From an uncultured Eubacterium sp. (GTDB lineage: Bacteria; Bacillota; Clostridia; Lachnospirales; Lachnospiraceae): 64,000 nt of DNA. Below, piece after piece: positions 51,197-60,272 of the stretch. Position numbers and translations under genes: made by a program. The notes under the pieces are model-generated. The model did no database searches. It was given only the letters and a program-made list of their open reading frames with translations, and was not told where the DNA came from. The stretch is taken from positions 1-64,000 of the forward strand of contig NZ_CAKRAS010000003.1 in assembly GCF_934295145.1 (NCBI RefSeq). The letters are read 5' to 3'. How positions within the stretch are numbered: position 1 is the first letter of the stretch; every line of letters begins with the position of its first letter.

Positions 51197-51208
51197 GAGG
51201 ACCGGAAC

Positions 51209-51859
51209 ATGAGATATTTAACATTTGCTTTAGGAAAAGGCCGTCTTGCCAACAAGACACTTGAAATGTTTGAAAAAATCGGTATCACCTGCGAAGAAAT
51301 GAAAGATAAAGATACAAGAAAACTGATATTTGTAAACGAAGACCTGAAACTGCGATTCTTTCTCTCCAAGGGACCGGATGTACCGACTTATGTAGAGTAC
51401 GGTGCTGCAGATATCGGAATTGTCGGCAGAGATACGATCCTGCAGGAAGCTCGTAATATTTATGAGGTTCTTGATCTTGGATTTGGGAAATGCAGAATGT
51501 GTGTCTGTGGTCCGGAATCTGCCAGAGATTTGCTGCAGCATCATGAACAGATCCGTGTGGCAACCAAATATCCGAAAATTGCGAAAGATTATTTTTACAA
51601 TAAAAAACATCAGACTGTGGAAATCATCAAACTCAATGGTTCCATCGAGCTTGCTCCGATCGTTGGTCTGGCTGATGTGATCGTGGATATCGTAGAGACC
51701 GGATCCACCTTACGTGAAAATGGTCTGACTGTTCTGGAAGAAGTTTGTCCGTTATCGGCCCGTATGGTAGTTAACCCGGTAAGTATGAAGATGGAGCAGG
51801 AACGGATCGGTAAACTGATTTCTGATCTACGCGAAGTAATGAATAAAGGAGAAAACTAA
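51209..51859 (+). CDS. hisG: ATP phosphoribosyltransferase, short form
   Basis: The 216-residue catalytic subunit (HisGs) lacks the C-terminal regulatory domain, consistent with its partner HisZ. Motifs: LTFALGKGRLANKTLEMF, YVEYGAADIGIVGRD and the PRPP-binding VDIVETGSTLRENGL. It starts histidine biosynthesis from ATP and PRPP. TAGGAGG precedes the ATG. Confidence 0.96.
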   Translation: MRYLTFALGKGRLANKTLEMFEKIGITCEEMKDKDTRKLIFVNEDLKLRFFLSKGPDVPTYVEYGAADIGIVGRDTILQEARNIYEVLDLGFGKCRMCVCGPESARDLLQHHEQIRVATKYPKIAKDYFYNKKHQTVEIIKLNGSIELAPIVGLADVIVDIVETGSTLRENGLTVLEEVCPLSARMVVNPVSMKMEQERIGKLISDLREVMNKGEN

Positions 51860-51860
51860 G

Positions 51861-53162
51861 ATGCGTACGTTAAAACTCACAAAAGAAACCATTCAGAATA
51901 TATTGACAGATCTGTTAAAAAGAAGTCCGAACAACTATACACAGTATGAGAGCAGTGTCAATGAGATTATTGCCAATGTCCGTGCAAACGGTGATGCAGC
52001 TGTTTTTGATTATACACAAAAATTTGATGGAGCAACTGTAACTGCAGAAAATATTGAAGTGACAGAAGCTGAGATTGCAGAGGCTTATGAACAGGTAGAC
52101 CTGAAATTGTTAGAAGTTATTCGTAAAGCGAAAGAAAATATCCGCGTATATCACGAAAAGCAGAAACAGTACAGCTGGTTTGATAGTTCCATTCCTGGAA
52201 CTATGCTTGGTCAGAAAGTTACACCGATTGCAAAGGCAGGTGTATACGTTCCGGGTGGAAAAGCTGTTTATCCTTCTTCCGTGCTCATGAACATCATGCC
52301 GGCAAAAGTTGCCGGAGTAGAGGAAATCATTATGACAACTCCATGTAACAAAGAAGGAAAAGTTAACCCATCCACACTGGTTGCCGCAAAAGAAGCCGGC
52401 GCTGACCGTGTGTTTAAAGTTGGCGGTGCACAGGCCATCGCGGCACTTGCTTTCGGAACCGAGAGTATTCCGAAAGTAGACAAGATCGTAGGGCCTGGTA
52501 ACATTTACGTTGCACTGGCAAAAAAAGCAGTGTTCGGACATGTCAGCATAGATTCCATTGCAGGTCCGAGTGAAATTCTTGTGCTGGCAGACGAAACTGC
52601 AAATCCACGTTTTGTGGCTGCAGATCTGTTATCACAAGCTGAGCATGATGAACTGGCTTCCGCAATCCTGATTACAACAAGTGAAAAACTGGCTGAGGAA
52701 GTATCCAAAGAAGTAGAAGGCTTCTGCGAAGTGCTTTCCAGAAAAAACATTATTGAAAAATCATTAGAGAACTATGGCTATATCCTGATCGCACCGGATA
52801 TGGATACTGCGATTGATACCGCAAATGAGATTGCATCCGAACATATGGAAATTGTAACCGCAAATCCCTTTGAAGTAATGACAAAGATCAAAAACGCAGG
52901 TGCAATCTTCCTTGGCGAATATAGCAGTGAGCCGCTGGGCGATTATTTTGCAGGACCAAACCATGTCCTCCCAACAAACGGAACCGCAAAATTCTTCTCA
53001 CCACTAAGCGTAGACGATTTCATTAAGAAATCAAGCATCATCTCTTATTCCAGAGATGCCCTGCATGCGGTATACAAAGATATTGCACAGTTTGCAGACT
53101 GTGAGCAGCTGACCGCGCATGCAAATTCCATCCGCGTCAGATTTGAAGACGAAAACAAATAA
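51861..53162 (+). CDS. hisD: Histidinol dehydrogenase
   Basis: The 433-residue zinc enzyme oxidises histidinol to histidine in two NAD-dependent steps. Motifs: AGVYVPGGKAVYPSSVLMN, FKVGGAQAIAALAFGT, KIVGPGNIYVALAKK, DSIAGPSEILV, LLSQAEHDELASAIL and GPNHVLPTNGTAKFFSPLSV. Full length, 2 bp after hisG. Confidence 0.97.
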   Translation: MRTLKLTKETIQNILTDLLKRSPNNYTQYESSVNEIIANVRANGDAAVFDYTQKFDGATVTAENIEVTEAEIAEAYEQVDLKLLEVIRKAKENIRVYHEKQKQYSWFDSSIPGTMLGQKVTPIAKAGVYVPGGKAVYPSSVLMNIMPAKVAGVEEIIMTTPCNKEGKVNPSTLVAAKEAGADRVFKVGGAQAIAALAFGTESIPKVDKIVGPGNIYVALAKKAVFGHVSIDSIAGPSEILVLADETANPRFVAADLLSQAEHDELASAILITTSEKLAEEVSKEVEGFCEVLSRKNIIEKSLENYGYILIAPDMDTAIDTANEIASEHMEIVTANPFEVMTKIKNAGAIFLGEYSSEPLGDYFAGPNHVLPTNGTAKFFSPLSVDDFIKKSSIISYSRDALHAVYKDIAQFADCEQLTAHANSIRVRFEDENK

Positions 53163-53178
53163 TCCGGAGGATATAGAA

Positions 53179-53772
53179 ATGGCAGAAAAGCGATATGCAC
53201 AGGTACACAGAAAAACAAATGAGACGGATATCAATCTGGCACTTACTTTAGATGGTAGCGGTAAACAGAACATTTCCACCGGCATCGGATTTTTTGATCA
53301 TATGCTGTCCGGATTTACAAGACATGGATTTTTTGATCTGAGTCTTGATGTGAAAGGGGATCTGGAAGTAGACTGCCATCATACCATTGAAGATACCGGA
53401 ATTGTGCTTGGCAATGCCATCCGGGAAGCTCTGGGCGATAAAAAAGGTATCAGGCGTTTTGGAAGCATGATACTTCCAATGGATGAAACTTTGGTTTTAT
53501 GTGCCATTGATTTGTCCGGACGTCCTTATTTTTCATTTGATGCTGAATTTACCACAGACCGGGTAGGGGATATGGATACGGAAATGGTGCGTGAATTTTT
53601 CTATGCCATTTCCTATGCAGCTGGCATGAATCTGCACATGAAAGTGATTTCCGGAACAAATAATCACCATATCATTGAGGCATTGTTTAAAGCATTTGGT
53701 AAAGCCCTGGATGAAGCGTCATCCTATGATCCGCGTGTAACGGATATTTTATCCACGAAAGGCAGCTTATAA
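53179..53772 (+). CDS. hisB: Imidazoleglycerol-phosphate dehydratase
   Basis: The 197-residue Mn-dependent enzyme has TGIGFFDHMLSGFTRHGFFDL, DCHHTIEDTGIVLG and GTNNHHIIEALFKAFGKAL. This is the stand-alone dehydratase without the phosphatase domain of E. coli HisB. GGAGG lies 8 bp before ATG 53179; the frame is open into hisD, but the start above is clear. Confidence 0.96.
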   Translation: MAEKRYAQVHRKTNETDINLALTLDGSGKQNISTGIGFFDHMLSGFTRHGFFDLSLDVKGDLEVDCHHTIEDTGIVLGNAIREALGDKKGIRRFGSMILPMDETLVLCAIDLSGRPYFSFDAEFTTDRVGDMDTEMVREFFYAISYAAGMNLHMKVISGTNNHHIIEALFKAFGKALDEASSYDPRVTDILSTKGSL

Positions 53773-53775
53773 ATT

Positions 53776-55059
53776 ATGAATAAAAAAAACTTAATCGCAA
53801 CGATTTATTTAAAAAACGGAAAACTGGTTAACGGTTTCAAAGATTATACAGAGCAGGATGATCTGATGGAACGCATCCGTCTCTACAATGATAATGGAAT
53901 CGACAAGATTTATCTGTTTGATCTGTCCGATAATGATGCGGAACACGAACTAAATCTCCATACCATGAAAGAAATCAACCGTGTATCTGAGATCCCGGTA
54001 TATGCAGGTGGTAATATCAACCGTCTGGAAGATATCAAAAAGATTTTATATGCAGGTTGTAAAAAAGCAATTTTAAACCCGGTGAAAGATGTAACGGCAC
54101 AGGTGTCAAGAGAAGGTGCTATGCGTTTTGGCAAAGAATCTCTGGCACTTTCCATCCACAATGTAGATCTGTTTTTTAAGCAGAAAGAAGATGTGGAAAA
54201 TAACACAAGTGAACTGATTGTTCTGGATCCGGCTCTGATGGGAACACTGGGCAATGTTACTGACATGCCTTATTCCGTTTTGCTGACAGAGACAGACAAC
54301 GAAAGTGTCTGCGAGGCTTTAAAGTCTGATGAAACGATTACCGGTATTTCTTCAAAAACAATCAGTGCACCGAATACCGATGTGATGGCGCTGAAAGCTT
54401 ATCTGAAAGAGCAGGGCATTGAGACCGGTCATCTGGAGACTTCCTGTGAATGGGCTGAGTTCAAACTGAACTCTGATGGCATGATCCCGGTCATTGTACA
54501 GGATTATAAGACAAATGATGTACTGATGCTTGCTTATATGAATGAAGAAGCTTTTTATACCACACTGTCTCTTGGGAAAATGACCTACTACAGCCGAAGC
54601 AGAAACGAACTCTGGACCAAGGGCATGACTTCCGGTCATTACCAATATGTAAAATCTCTGTCCATAGACTGTGACAAAGATACGATTCTGGCAAAAGTAT
54701 CCCAGATTGGTGCAGCTTGCCACACCGGCAACCGCAGCTGTTTTTATACAAATCTGGTACACGAAGAGTACAAAGAGAAAAATCCGCTGGAAGTATTTGA
54801 AAATGAGTACAATGTCATTCTGGATCGTAAACTACATCCGAAGGAGGGGTCTTATACCAATTACCTCTTTGACAAAGGAATTGATAAGATTCTGAAAAAA
54901 GTCGGAGAAGAGGCAACAGAAATTGTCATTGCAGCCAAAAATCCAGATCCGGAAGAAATTAAATACGAGATTGCTGATTTCCTGTATCATATGATGGTTA
55001 TGATGGTTGACAAGGGCATCACATGGGATGAGGTACTTGAGGAGTTATCCCAGCGATAG
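53776..55059 (+). CDS. hisIE: HisA/HisF-like domain fused to HisI-HisE
   Basis: The 427-residue fusion has a C-terminal PRA-cyclohydrolase (about 222-330: [26 protein letters not shown]298-C-D300-K-D302, ACHTG, C322) and PRA-pyrophosphatase (335-427: [21 protein letters not shown]), catalysing steps two and three of the pathway. Residues 1-210 resemble HisA/HisF barrels ([40 protein letters not shown]). However, both catalytic aspartates are replaced (Tyr11 and His128 at their positions), and the second phosphate-binding glycine motif is lost. The domain is probably non-catalytic. The SD is weak. hisA, hisF, hisH and hisC are not in this window. Confidence 0.85.
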   Translation: MNKKNLIATIYLKNGKLVNGFKDYTEQDDLMERIRLYNDNGIDKIYLFDLSDNDAEHELNLHTMKEINRVSEIPVYAGGNINRLEDIKKILYAGCKKAILNPVKDVTAQVSREGAMRFGKESLALSIHNVDLFFKQKEDVENNTSELIVLDPALMGTLGNVTDMPYSVLLTETDNESVCEALKSDETITGISSKTISAPNTDVMALKAYLKEQGIETGHLETSCEWAEFKLNSDGMIPVIVQDYKTNDVLMLAYMNEEAFYTTLSLGKMTYYSRSRNELWTKGMTSGHYQYVKSLSIDCDKDTILAKVSQIGAACHTGNRSCFYTNLVHEEYKEKNPLEVFENEYNVILDRKLHPKEGSYTNYLFDKGIDKILKKVGEEATEIVIAAKNPDPEEIKYEIADFLYHMMVMMVDKGITWDEVLEELSQR

Positions 55060-55069
55060 AAGTGTAGAT

Positions 55070-55145
55070 GTGCAGTGATTCTGAGATGAATATGTCAGCT
55101 TACGCTGACCAGAATCACGCACCAAGTCTCACGTGCGTTCGACTT
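55070..55145. repeat. Nested palindromic element after the his operon
   Basis: GTGC-A-GTGATTCTG (55070-55083) pairs with CAGAATCAC-GCAC (55110-55122), enclosing GTCAGC-TTAC-GCTGAC (55094-55109). An adjoining AAGTC/GACTT hairpin spans 55124-55145. No T-tract and no coding capacity. Confidence 0.5.
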
Positions 55146-55209
55146 GAATCGGGTTAGTTCTGAAATTCCGGAATATAGCATAAGTAAATAAAAAGCAGGA
55201 TACGATAGA

Positions 55210-55252
55210 AGAAAGTTTATGATTACATGATGTGATGATAAACTTTCTTTTT
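55210..55252 (+). terminator. Terminator after the his operon
   Basis: AGAAAGTTTAT (55210-55220) pairs with ATAAACTTTCT (55238-55248), followed by a T-tract to 55252. It lies just before the small gene at 55277. Confidence 0.75.
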
Positions 55253-55276
55253 GCTTTAAAAAGGAGTGAACCACTT

Positions 55277-55582
55277 ATGTATTCCGAACAATATGAAGAC
55301 CGAAAACGTTACGCTGATGCCGCAAAAAGCAGTTTTTCTGCTATTGGACAGAAAGGAATCTACGCAGATTCAGAACAAGCTGATCGAAAGATCCCAGAAA
55401 AACAGCACCGTAATTTTCCTGCCATTCGCTTTATACTGGCTCTGGGACTGTTTCTTTCTTTTCTTGCGATGAAACAGGCTGATTTTTCCTGGAAAGGATG
55501 GAATGCGGCAAAGATTACCCGTCAGATTCAAAAGACCGTTGACCTATCGAAAATTCTGGAACAGATCAATTTTCTTCCATAG
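55277..55582 (+). CDS. Small single-TM protein of unknown function
   Basis: The 101-residue frame starts at ATG 55277 behind AAGGAG (11 bp). It has a polar N-terminal half (MYSEQYEDRKRYADAAKSSF), one TM helix (FPAIRFILALGLFLSFLAM, about 47-65) and a basic C-terminal tail (ITRQIQKTVDLSKILEQINF). No family recognised. It sits between the his terminator and the ABC transporter promoter. Coding is plausible, not certain. Confidence 0.55.
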   Translation: MYSEQYEDRKRYADAAKSSFSAIGQKGIYADSEQADRKIPEKQHRNFPAIRFILALGLFLSFLAMKQADFSWKGWNAAKITRQIQKTVDLSKILEQINFLP

Positions 55583-55626
55583 CCAATGGGTGTACTGTAG
55601 AAACTGAAAAATTTATACTTTCTTTA

Positions 55627-55655
55627 TTGATTTCAATTTTAGATAAAACTATAAT
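55627..55655 (+). promoter_or_regulatory. ABC transporter promoter
   Basis: TTGATT (55627-55632), 17 bp, TATAAT (55650-55655). Confidence 0.75.
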
Positions 55656-55671
55656 AAAATAAGACATTCGG

Positions 55672-55712
55672 ATTTATAAAATGTGCGTTATTTTTGTAGC
55701 TATTTTATAAAT
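55672..55712 (+). promoter_or_regulatory. Perfect 11-bp inverted repeat in the ABC transporter leader
   Basis: ATTTATAAAAT (55672-55682) and ATTTTATAAAT (55702-55712) with a 19-bp centre, between the promoter and the ATG at 55745. Candidate operator or RNA hairpin. Confidence 0.5.
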
Positions 55713-55744
55713 TTGAAATTATATGCTACATCAAGGAGAAAAAT

Positions 55745-56446
55745 ATGTCGTATATTGAATTTCAGCATATTACGAAAGAATATAACACGGGAGGAAGTTC
55801 TATTTTTGCATTGAAAGATGCTTCTTTTTCAGTAGAAAAAGGAGAACTTGCCGTTATCCTTGGTGCTTCCGGTGCCGGAAAGACAACTGCATTAAATATT
55901 TTGGGAGGTATGGATACAGCCACTTCCGGTCAGGTATTGGTGGATGGCTCTGATATTACTACATACGGGAAAAAGCAGCTGACCCAGTATCGGCGCACAG
56001 ATATTGGATTTGTCTTTCAGTTTTACAACCTGGTTCCGAATCTGACTGCATTGGAAAATGTGGAATTAGCTTCACAAATCTGTGAAGATTCCCTGAATGC
56101 AGCGCAGACACTCAAAAAAGTCGGACTTGGAATGCGTATGAAAAATTTCCCGTCCCAGCTTTCTGGTGGAGAGCAGCAGCGTGTTTCCATCGCCAGAGCT
56201 CTGGCTAAGAATCCGAAGTTGCTTCTTTGTGATGAACCTACCGGTGCATTGGATTACAATACCGGTAAGCAGATCCTGCAGCTGCTGCAGGATACCTGCC
56301 GAAAGGAAGGAATTACTGTATTGATCATCACCCATAACTCCGCACTGGCACCAATGGCCGACCGGCTGATCCAATTTAAAAATGGTACTGTGATTAGTGA
56401 GACCAAAAATGCGCAACCGATTCCGATTGCAGAAATAGAGTGGTAA
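55745..56446 (+). CDS. ABC transporter ATP-binding protein
   Basis: The 233-residue ATPase (LolD/MacB/FtsE type) has Walker [11 protein letters not shown]-loop [14 protein letters not shown], signature [14 protein letters not shown], Walker [13 protein letters not shown] and the H-loop IITHN. It energises the permease encoded 9 bp downstream. AAGGAG precedes the ATG. Confidence 0.95.
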   Translation: MSYIEFQHITKEYNTGGSSIFALKDASFSVEKGELAVILGASGAGKTTALNILGGMDTATSGQVLVDGSDITTYGKKQLTQYRRTDIGFVFQFYNLVPNLTALENVELASQICEDSLNAAQTLKKVGLGMRMKNFPSQLSGGEQQRVSIARALAKNPKLLLCDEPTGALDYNTGKQILQLLQDTCRKEGITVLIITHNSALAPMADRLIQFKNGTVISETKNAQPIPIAEIEW

Positions 56447-56455
56447 CGCAAACAA

Positions 56456-59400
56456 ATGAAAGCATATTGGAAAGATATTGTTAGAACAATTAAAAAAGAG
56501 AAAAAGCGTTTTTTTTCCATACTTTTGATTACATTTCTAGGAGTGACAATGTTTGCTGGACTCTCCGCCGGCTGCCGGGATTTGCGGGCGTCTGCGGACC
56601 GCTACTATGATGATCAGGATCTGTATGATATCAAAGTACAGTCCACACTTGGACTTACGAATGAGGACGTTGCGGCCCTAAGTAAAGTGGATGGGATTTC
56701 AGAAGTACATGGAGCATACAGTGAAACAGCACTTGTTCAAGCAGGTGGTCTGCAACAGAAAGCGGAAGTGACGCTGCTTGACATAAATGGCCTGAGTCAG
56801 CCACGCCTGCTGAAAGGAGCGCTTCCGAAAAAGGCATCTGAGATTGCTGTCTCACAAAATTATTGCACTGATGCAGATAAAAAAATTGGAGATAAAGTTA
56901 CGCTGACAGCACAGAACGCAGATACCGGGGAGAATACTTCTGCCTTAAAACAGCATGAATATACGATTACTGCAGTCATGCAGGATGCAACAGATCTGGT
57001 TGCCGATGATGGAGCGGTATCCTTCCGTTCTTCACAATCTGCAAAATATTTCTTTTATGTCACTGCGGATGCTCTGAATAATGAGGTATATTCCAGTATT
57101 GAATTACGGGTAGAAGGTGCAAAGGAATTATCTTGTTTTTCTGAAGAATATCAGAATAAAGTTGCATCAGTAAAAAAACGGATTGAAAAAGAGATAAAAA
57201 CAGACCGGGAAAAGGCTCGTTATGACAAAATCGTAGGCGAGGCCACTGCTACACTGCAGGATGCAAGAGATGAAGCCGATACAAAATTTGCAGAGGCAGA
57301 TGATAAAATTGCGGAAGCAAGAGCTGAACTGGAAGACGGTAAGCTTCAGTTAACATCCGGATGGAAACAGTTACAGGATGGCATTCAGCAGTTAAAACAG
57401 CAAAAACAGAAAGCTTCCGAACAATTTTTACAGGGATATATGAAAATCTCTGATGGCTATAAACAACTTACATCCGGAGAAGCACAGTTAAATGACGGAA
57501 AGGCCGAATTAAATACACATCAGGAGCAGTTAGAACAGGGGGAGACTGCACTCAAACAACAAAAAATGGCTGCCATGCAGGAACTTTCTGATGCAAAGGC
57601 TCAGCTTACTGCCGGAAAAGATCAGGCCACATCTGGAAAAAATCAGATTCTGACACAGATATCTGCAGTGAAGGGACAGCTTGGAACTGTATGGCCGGAA
57701 TCATCCTGGAATGATTATCAGACATCTGTGGAATCCGGTCAGACAGATGCCGCCATGCGTCAAAGCTTTCAGACAGAGCTGCAACAAACCATTGACGATA
57801 TGACCGCTATACTGGATGCACAGATTGCACAGTTGGATCCGACAACTGAAGATTATGACATACAAAAAAATTCTCTGGAAAACCAGCGAACACAATTACA
57901 GCAGATTCCGAATGGAATGTCAGTGCTTGAGACACAATATGAAACTGTGCAAGGGACACTGCTTCAGTTAGAAGCGCAGGAAGCAGTGCTTCAGGAAAAA
58001 CAGCAGGAGGCAGCGCAGCAATTTTCTGATTCAGAAACTCAACTTGCAGCACAAAAGCAGCAGCTTCAGTCTGCAGTCCAGCAATTAAGCGCACAGGAAC
58101 AAAAACTCATAAGCGCCAGACAAGAACTGGATGCAGGTCTTGCTGAACTAAGAGCACAGGAACAAAATGCCAATGCACAGTTTGCTAAGGCGGACAGGGA
58201 GATTCAGGCGAATACGGAAAAGCTGAATCAGTCGCAGAAAGAATTAGAAGATGGGACCGCTGAACTGGAAGAACAGATGCTGACATTAGAGGAAGAGCGT
58301 ACAAAGGCATATGATGAGATTGCGAATGCCCAGGCAGATATTGATGCTATTGACATGGCGAAATGGTATGTGCAGGACCGCAGTTCCATCGGCAGTTATT
58401 CCACGATTCAAAGTGATGCGGATTCCATTGAAACCATCGGCAATGTATTTCCGATTTTATTTCTGTCAGTAGCTATTCTGATCAGTCTGACCACCATTAC
58501 GCGTCTGGTGGAAGAAGAGCGTGGACAGATTGGTATTTACAAAGCATTGGGTTTTTCAGACACTCATGTCTATGGAAAATATTTGATTTATACACTGTCT
58601 GCATGCATCTGCGGTGGATTGTTGGGAGATATCGGTGGATTTATCCTGCTGCCCAAATTTCTGTTTATCGTGTTTGAAGTCATGTATAAGATTCCATCCT
58701 ACCTGTTTTTGTTCCATTGGGGCTACGGTATCAGTGGTATTTTACTGTTTGCGGCAGGTATGTTAATCGCAGCGGTTTGTGCATGCCACAGTGAACTGCG
58801 CCAGTGTCCGGCAGCGTTGATGCGCCCGAAGGCACCAAAAGCCGGATCCAGGGTATTTTTAGAAAAAATCCCATTTTTGTGGAAGCGTCTCTCTTTCCTG
58901 AATAAGGTAACATTCCGAAACCTGTTTCGTTATAAAAAGCGTCTGATCATGACCATCAGTGGAATCTTAGGCTGTACCGCACTTCTTGTAGTCGGTATGG
59001 CAATTAAAAATTCCGTTACGGATTTGATGCCAAAGCAATATAATCATATTTATCGCTACGATCTGATGGCAGTTGTGATGTCTGATGATTATGGCACCTT
59101 TACAGATCAGATTGATTCAGATTCCAATATTTCTGACTATCTTGGCCTTCAAATGGATACGGTACAGGTCAGAAATACAGCACATACGATGGAAGAAACA
59201 GTTCCTTTGTATGTTATTCCAGATGATGCGTCCATCACGGACTACATTAATCTGGAAGGTTTGGATGGCAAAGAAGAAGAACTGGATGATGAGGATATTT
59301 TTGTAACACAGAATCTATCAGAAGTTATGGGATTTACCACTGGGGATACCATAGAAATTCAAAATAGTACGATGGAAGAATCTTCTTTCTCTGTGGTTGG

Positions 59401-60019
59401 TATTTTACATAATTATCTTGGAAATGCGATCTATATGCGGCAGAGCAGATACGAAGAACTCCTGGGAGATTATGCTCCAAATACAGTGCTGGCACACTTA
59501 TCTGACACATGTAAAGATCCGGTATCTTATGCGGATACGCTCTCCAGAGAGAGTGATGTGGTATCCTGCAACAGTGTACAGGCTATGCGGGATGAATTTT
59601 CAAAATCCTTTAGTCTGATCAACTGTGTAGTTGTTTTGGTAACAGCTCTGGCGGCAGGACTTGCTTTTGTTGTACTGTTTACTCTGGCGACCACAAATAT
59701 TTCCGAACGGGAGCGAGAACTTGCAACGATTAAAGTACTTGGCTTTTTTGATAAGGAAGTTCACATGTATGTTAATAAAGAGACCCTGATTCTTACAGTA
59801 ATCGGTATCCTGCTCGGCCTTCCGGTAGGCAGATTTTTCAGTGGTATGCTGACCAGCGTATTGAAAATGCCTTCTATATATTTTGCAGTTTCGATACATC
59901 CAATTACCTACCTGTTTGCAGGCGGTATGACATTCCTTTTTGCCTTGGCGGTAGATCTGATCACAAACCATCTGCTGGATAAGATTAATATGGTGGATGC
60001 GCTCAAGAGCGTTGAATAA
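56456..60019 (+). CDS. Giant FtsX-type ABC permease with long coiled coil
   Basis: The 1187-residue permease has an N-terminal TM (about 17-38), an external MacB-like region (40-220) and an extended Gln/Ala/Glu coiled coil (about 225-640: DARDEADTKFAEADDKI through QLEAQEAVLQEKQQEAAQQF). A first FtsX domain follows (FPILFLSVAILISLTTITRL, GQIGIYKALGFSD), then a second four-TM module with MTISGILGCTALLVVGMAI and ERERELATIKVLGFFDKEV. This is mechanotransmission rather than classical transport. The coiled coil probably projects outside the membrane. Target unknown. No clear SD. Confidence 0.88.
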   Translation: MKAYWKDIVRTIKKEKKRFFSILLITFLGVTMFAGLSAGCRDLRASADRYYDDQDLYDIKVQSTLGLTNEDVAALSKVDGISEVHGAYSETALVQAGGLQQKAEVTLLDINGLSQPRLLKGALPKKASEIAVSQNYCTDADKKIGDKVTLTAQNADTGENTSALKQHEYTITAVMQDATDLVADDGAVSFRSSQSAKYFFYVTADALNNEVYSSIELRVEGAKELSCFSEEYQNKVASVKKRIEKEIKTDREKARYDKIVGEATATLQDARDEADTKFAEADDKIAEARAELEDGKLQLTSGWKQLQDGIQQLKQQKQKASEQFLQGYMKISDGYKQLTSGEAQLNDGKAELNTHQEQLEQGETALKQQKMAAMQELSDAKAQLTAGKDQATSGKNQILTQISAVKGQLGTVWPESSWNDYQTSVESGQTDAAMRQSFQTELQQTIDDMTAILDAQIAQLDPTTEDYDIQKNSLENQRTQLQQIPNGMSVLETQYETVQGTLLQLEAQEAVLQEKQQEAAQQFSDSETQLAAQKQQLQSAVQQLSAQEQKLISARQELDAGLAELRAQEQNANAQFAKADREIQANTEKLNQSQKELEDGTAELEEQMLTLEEERTKAYDEIANAQADIDAIDMAKWYVQDRSSIGSYSTIQSDADSIETIGNVFPILFLSVAILISLTTITRLVEEERGQIGIYKALGFSDTHVYGKYLIYTLSACICGGLLGDIGGFILLPKFLFIVFEVMYKIPSYLFLFHWGYGISGILLFAAGMLIAAVCACHSELRQCPAALMRPKAPKAGSRVFLEKIPFLWKRLSFLNKVTFRNLFRYKKRLIMTISGILGCTALLVVGMAIKNSVTDLMPKQYNHIYRYDLMAVVMSDDYGTFTDQIDSDSNISDYLGLQMDTVQVRNTAHTMEETVPLYVIPDDASITDYINLEGLDGKEEELDDEDIFVTQNLSEVMGFTTGDTIEIQNSTMEESSFSVVGILHNYLGNAIYMRQSRYEELLGDYAPNTVLAHLSDTCKDPVSYADTLSRESDVVSCNSVQAMRDEFSKSFSLINCVVVLVTALAAGLAFVVLFTLATTNISERERELATIKVLGFFDKEVHMYVNKETLILTVIGILLGLPVGRFFSGMLTSVLKMPSIYFAVSIHPITYLFAGGMTFLFALAVDLITNHLLDKINMVDALKSVE

Positions 60020-60141
60020 TAAAAAAAAGCGCAGTTCACTATGTCATTTGCAAAAGAGTTCGCATGTGAACGATACTTCCTGAACTTTGTTCAAGAAGAT
60101 TAGAATCGATTAAACTTTAAAACTGAATAAGAAATCATTGG

Positions 60142-60170
60142 TAAAAGCGTCATGAAATATTGACGCTTTT
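60142..60170 (+). terminator. Terminator after the ABC transporter
   Basis: AAAAGCGTCA (60142-60151) pairs with TGACGCTTTT (60160-60169), ending in a T-run. It lies in the 253-bp gap before the radical SAM gene, which also holds the imperfect palindrome at 60077-60097 and the promoter below; I see nothing else in it. Confidence 0.75.
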
Positions 60171-60189
60171 TACTGTCTTATGCTAGAAT
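60159..60189 (+). promoter_or_regulatory. Promoter of the radical SAM/DUF2344/rng cluster
   Basis: TTGACG (60159-60164) and extended -10 TGC-TAGAAT (60181-60189), with a 19-bp spacer; the -35 overlaps the terminator stem of the upstream gene. Confidence 0.5.
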
Positions 60190-60272
60190 GGAAAATTGTG
60201 CAGGAAACAGAATTCCCTGCATATCTTGAAAACGGTGAAAAATGGAAAAGAAAAAAGAATAGGAACAACAGA

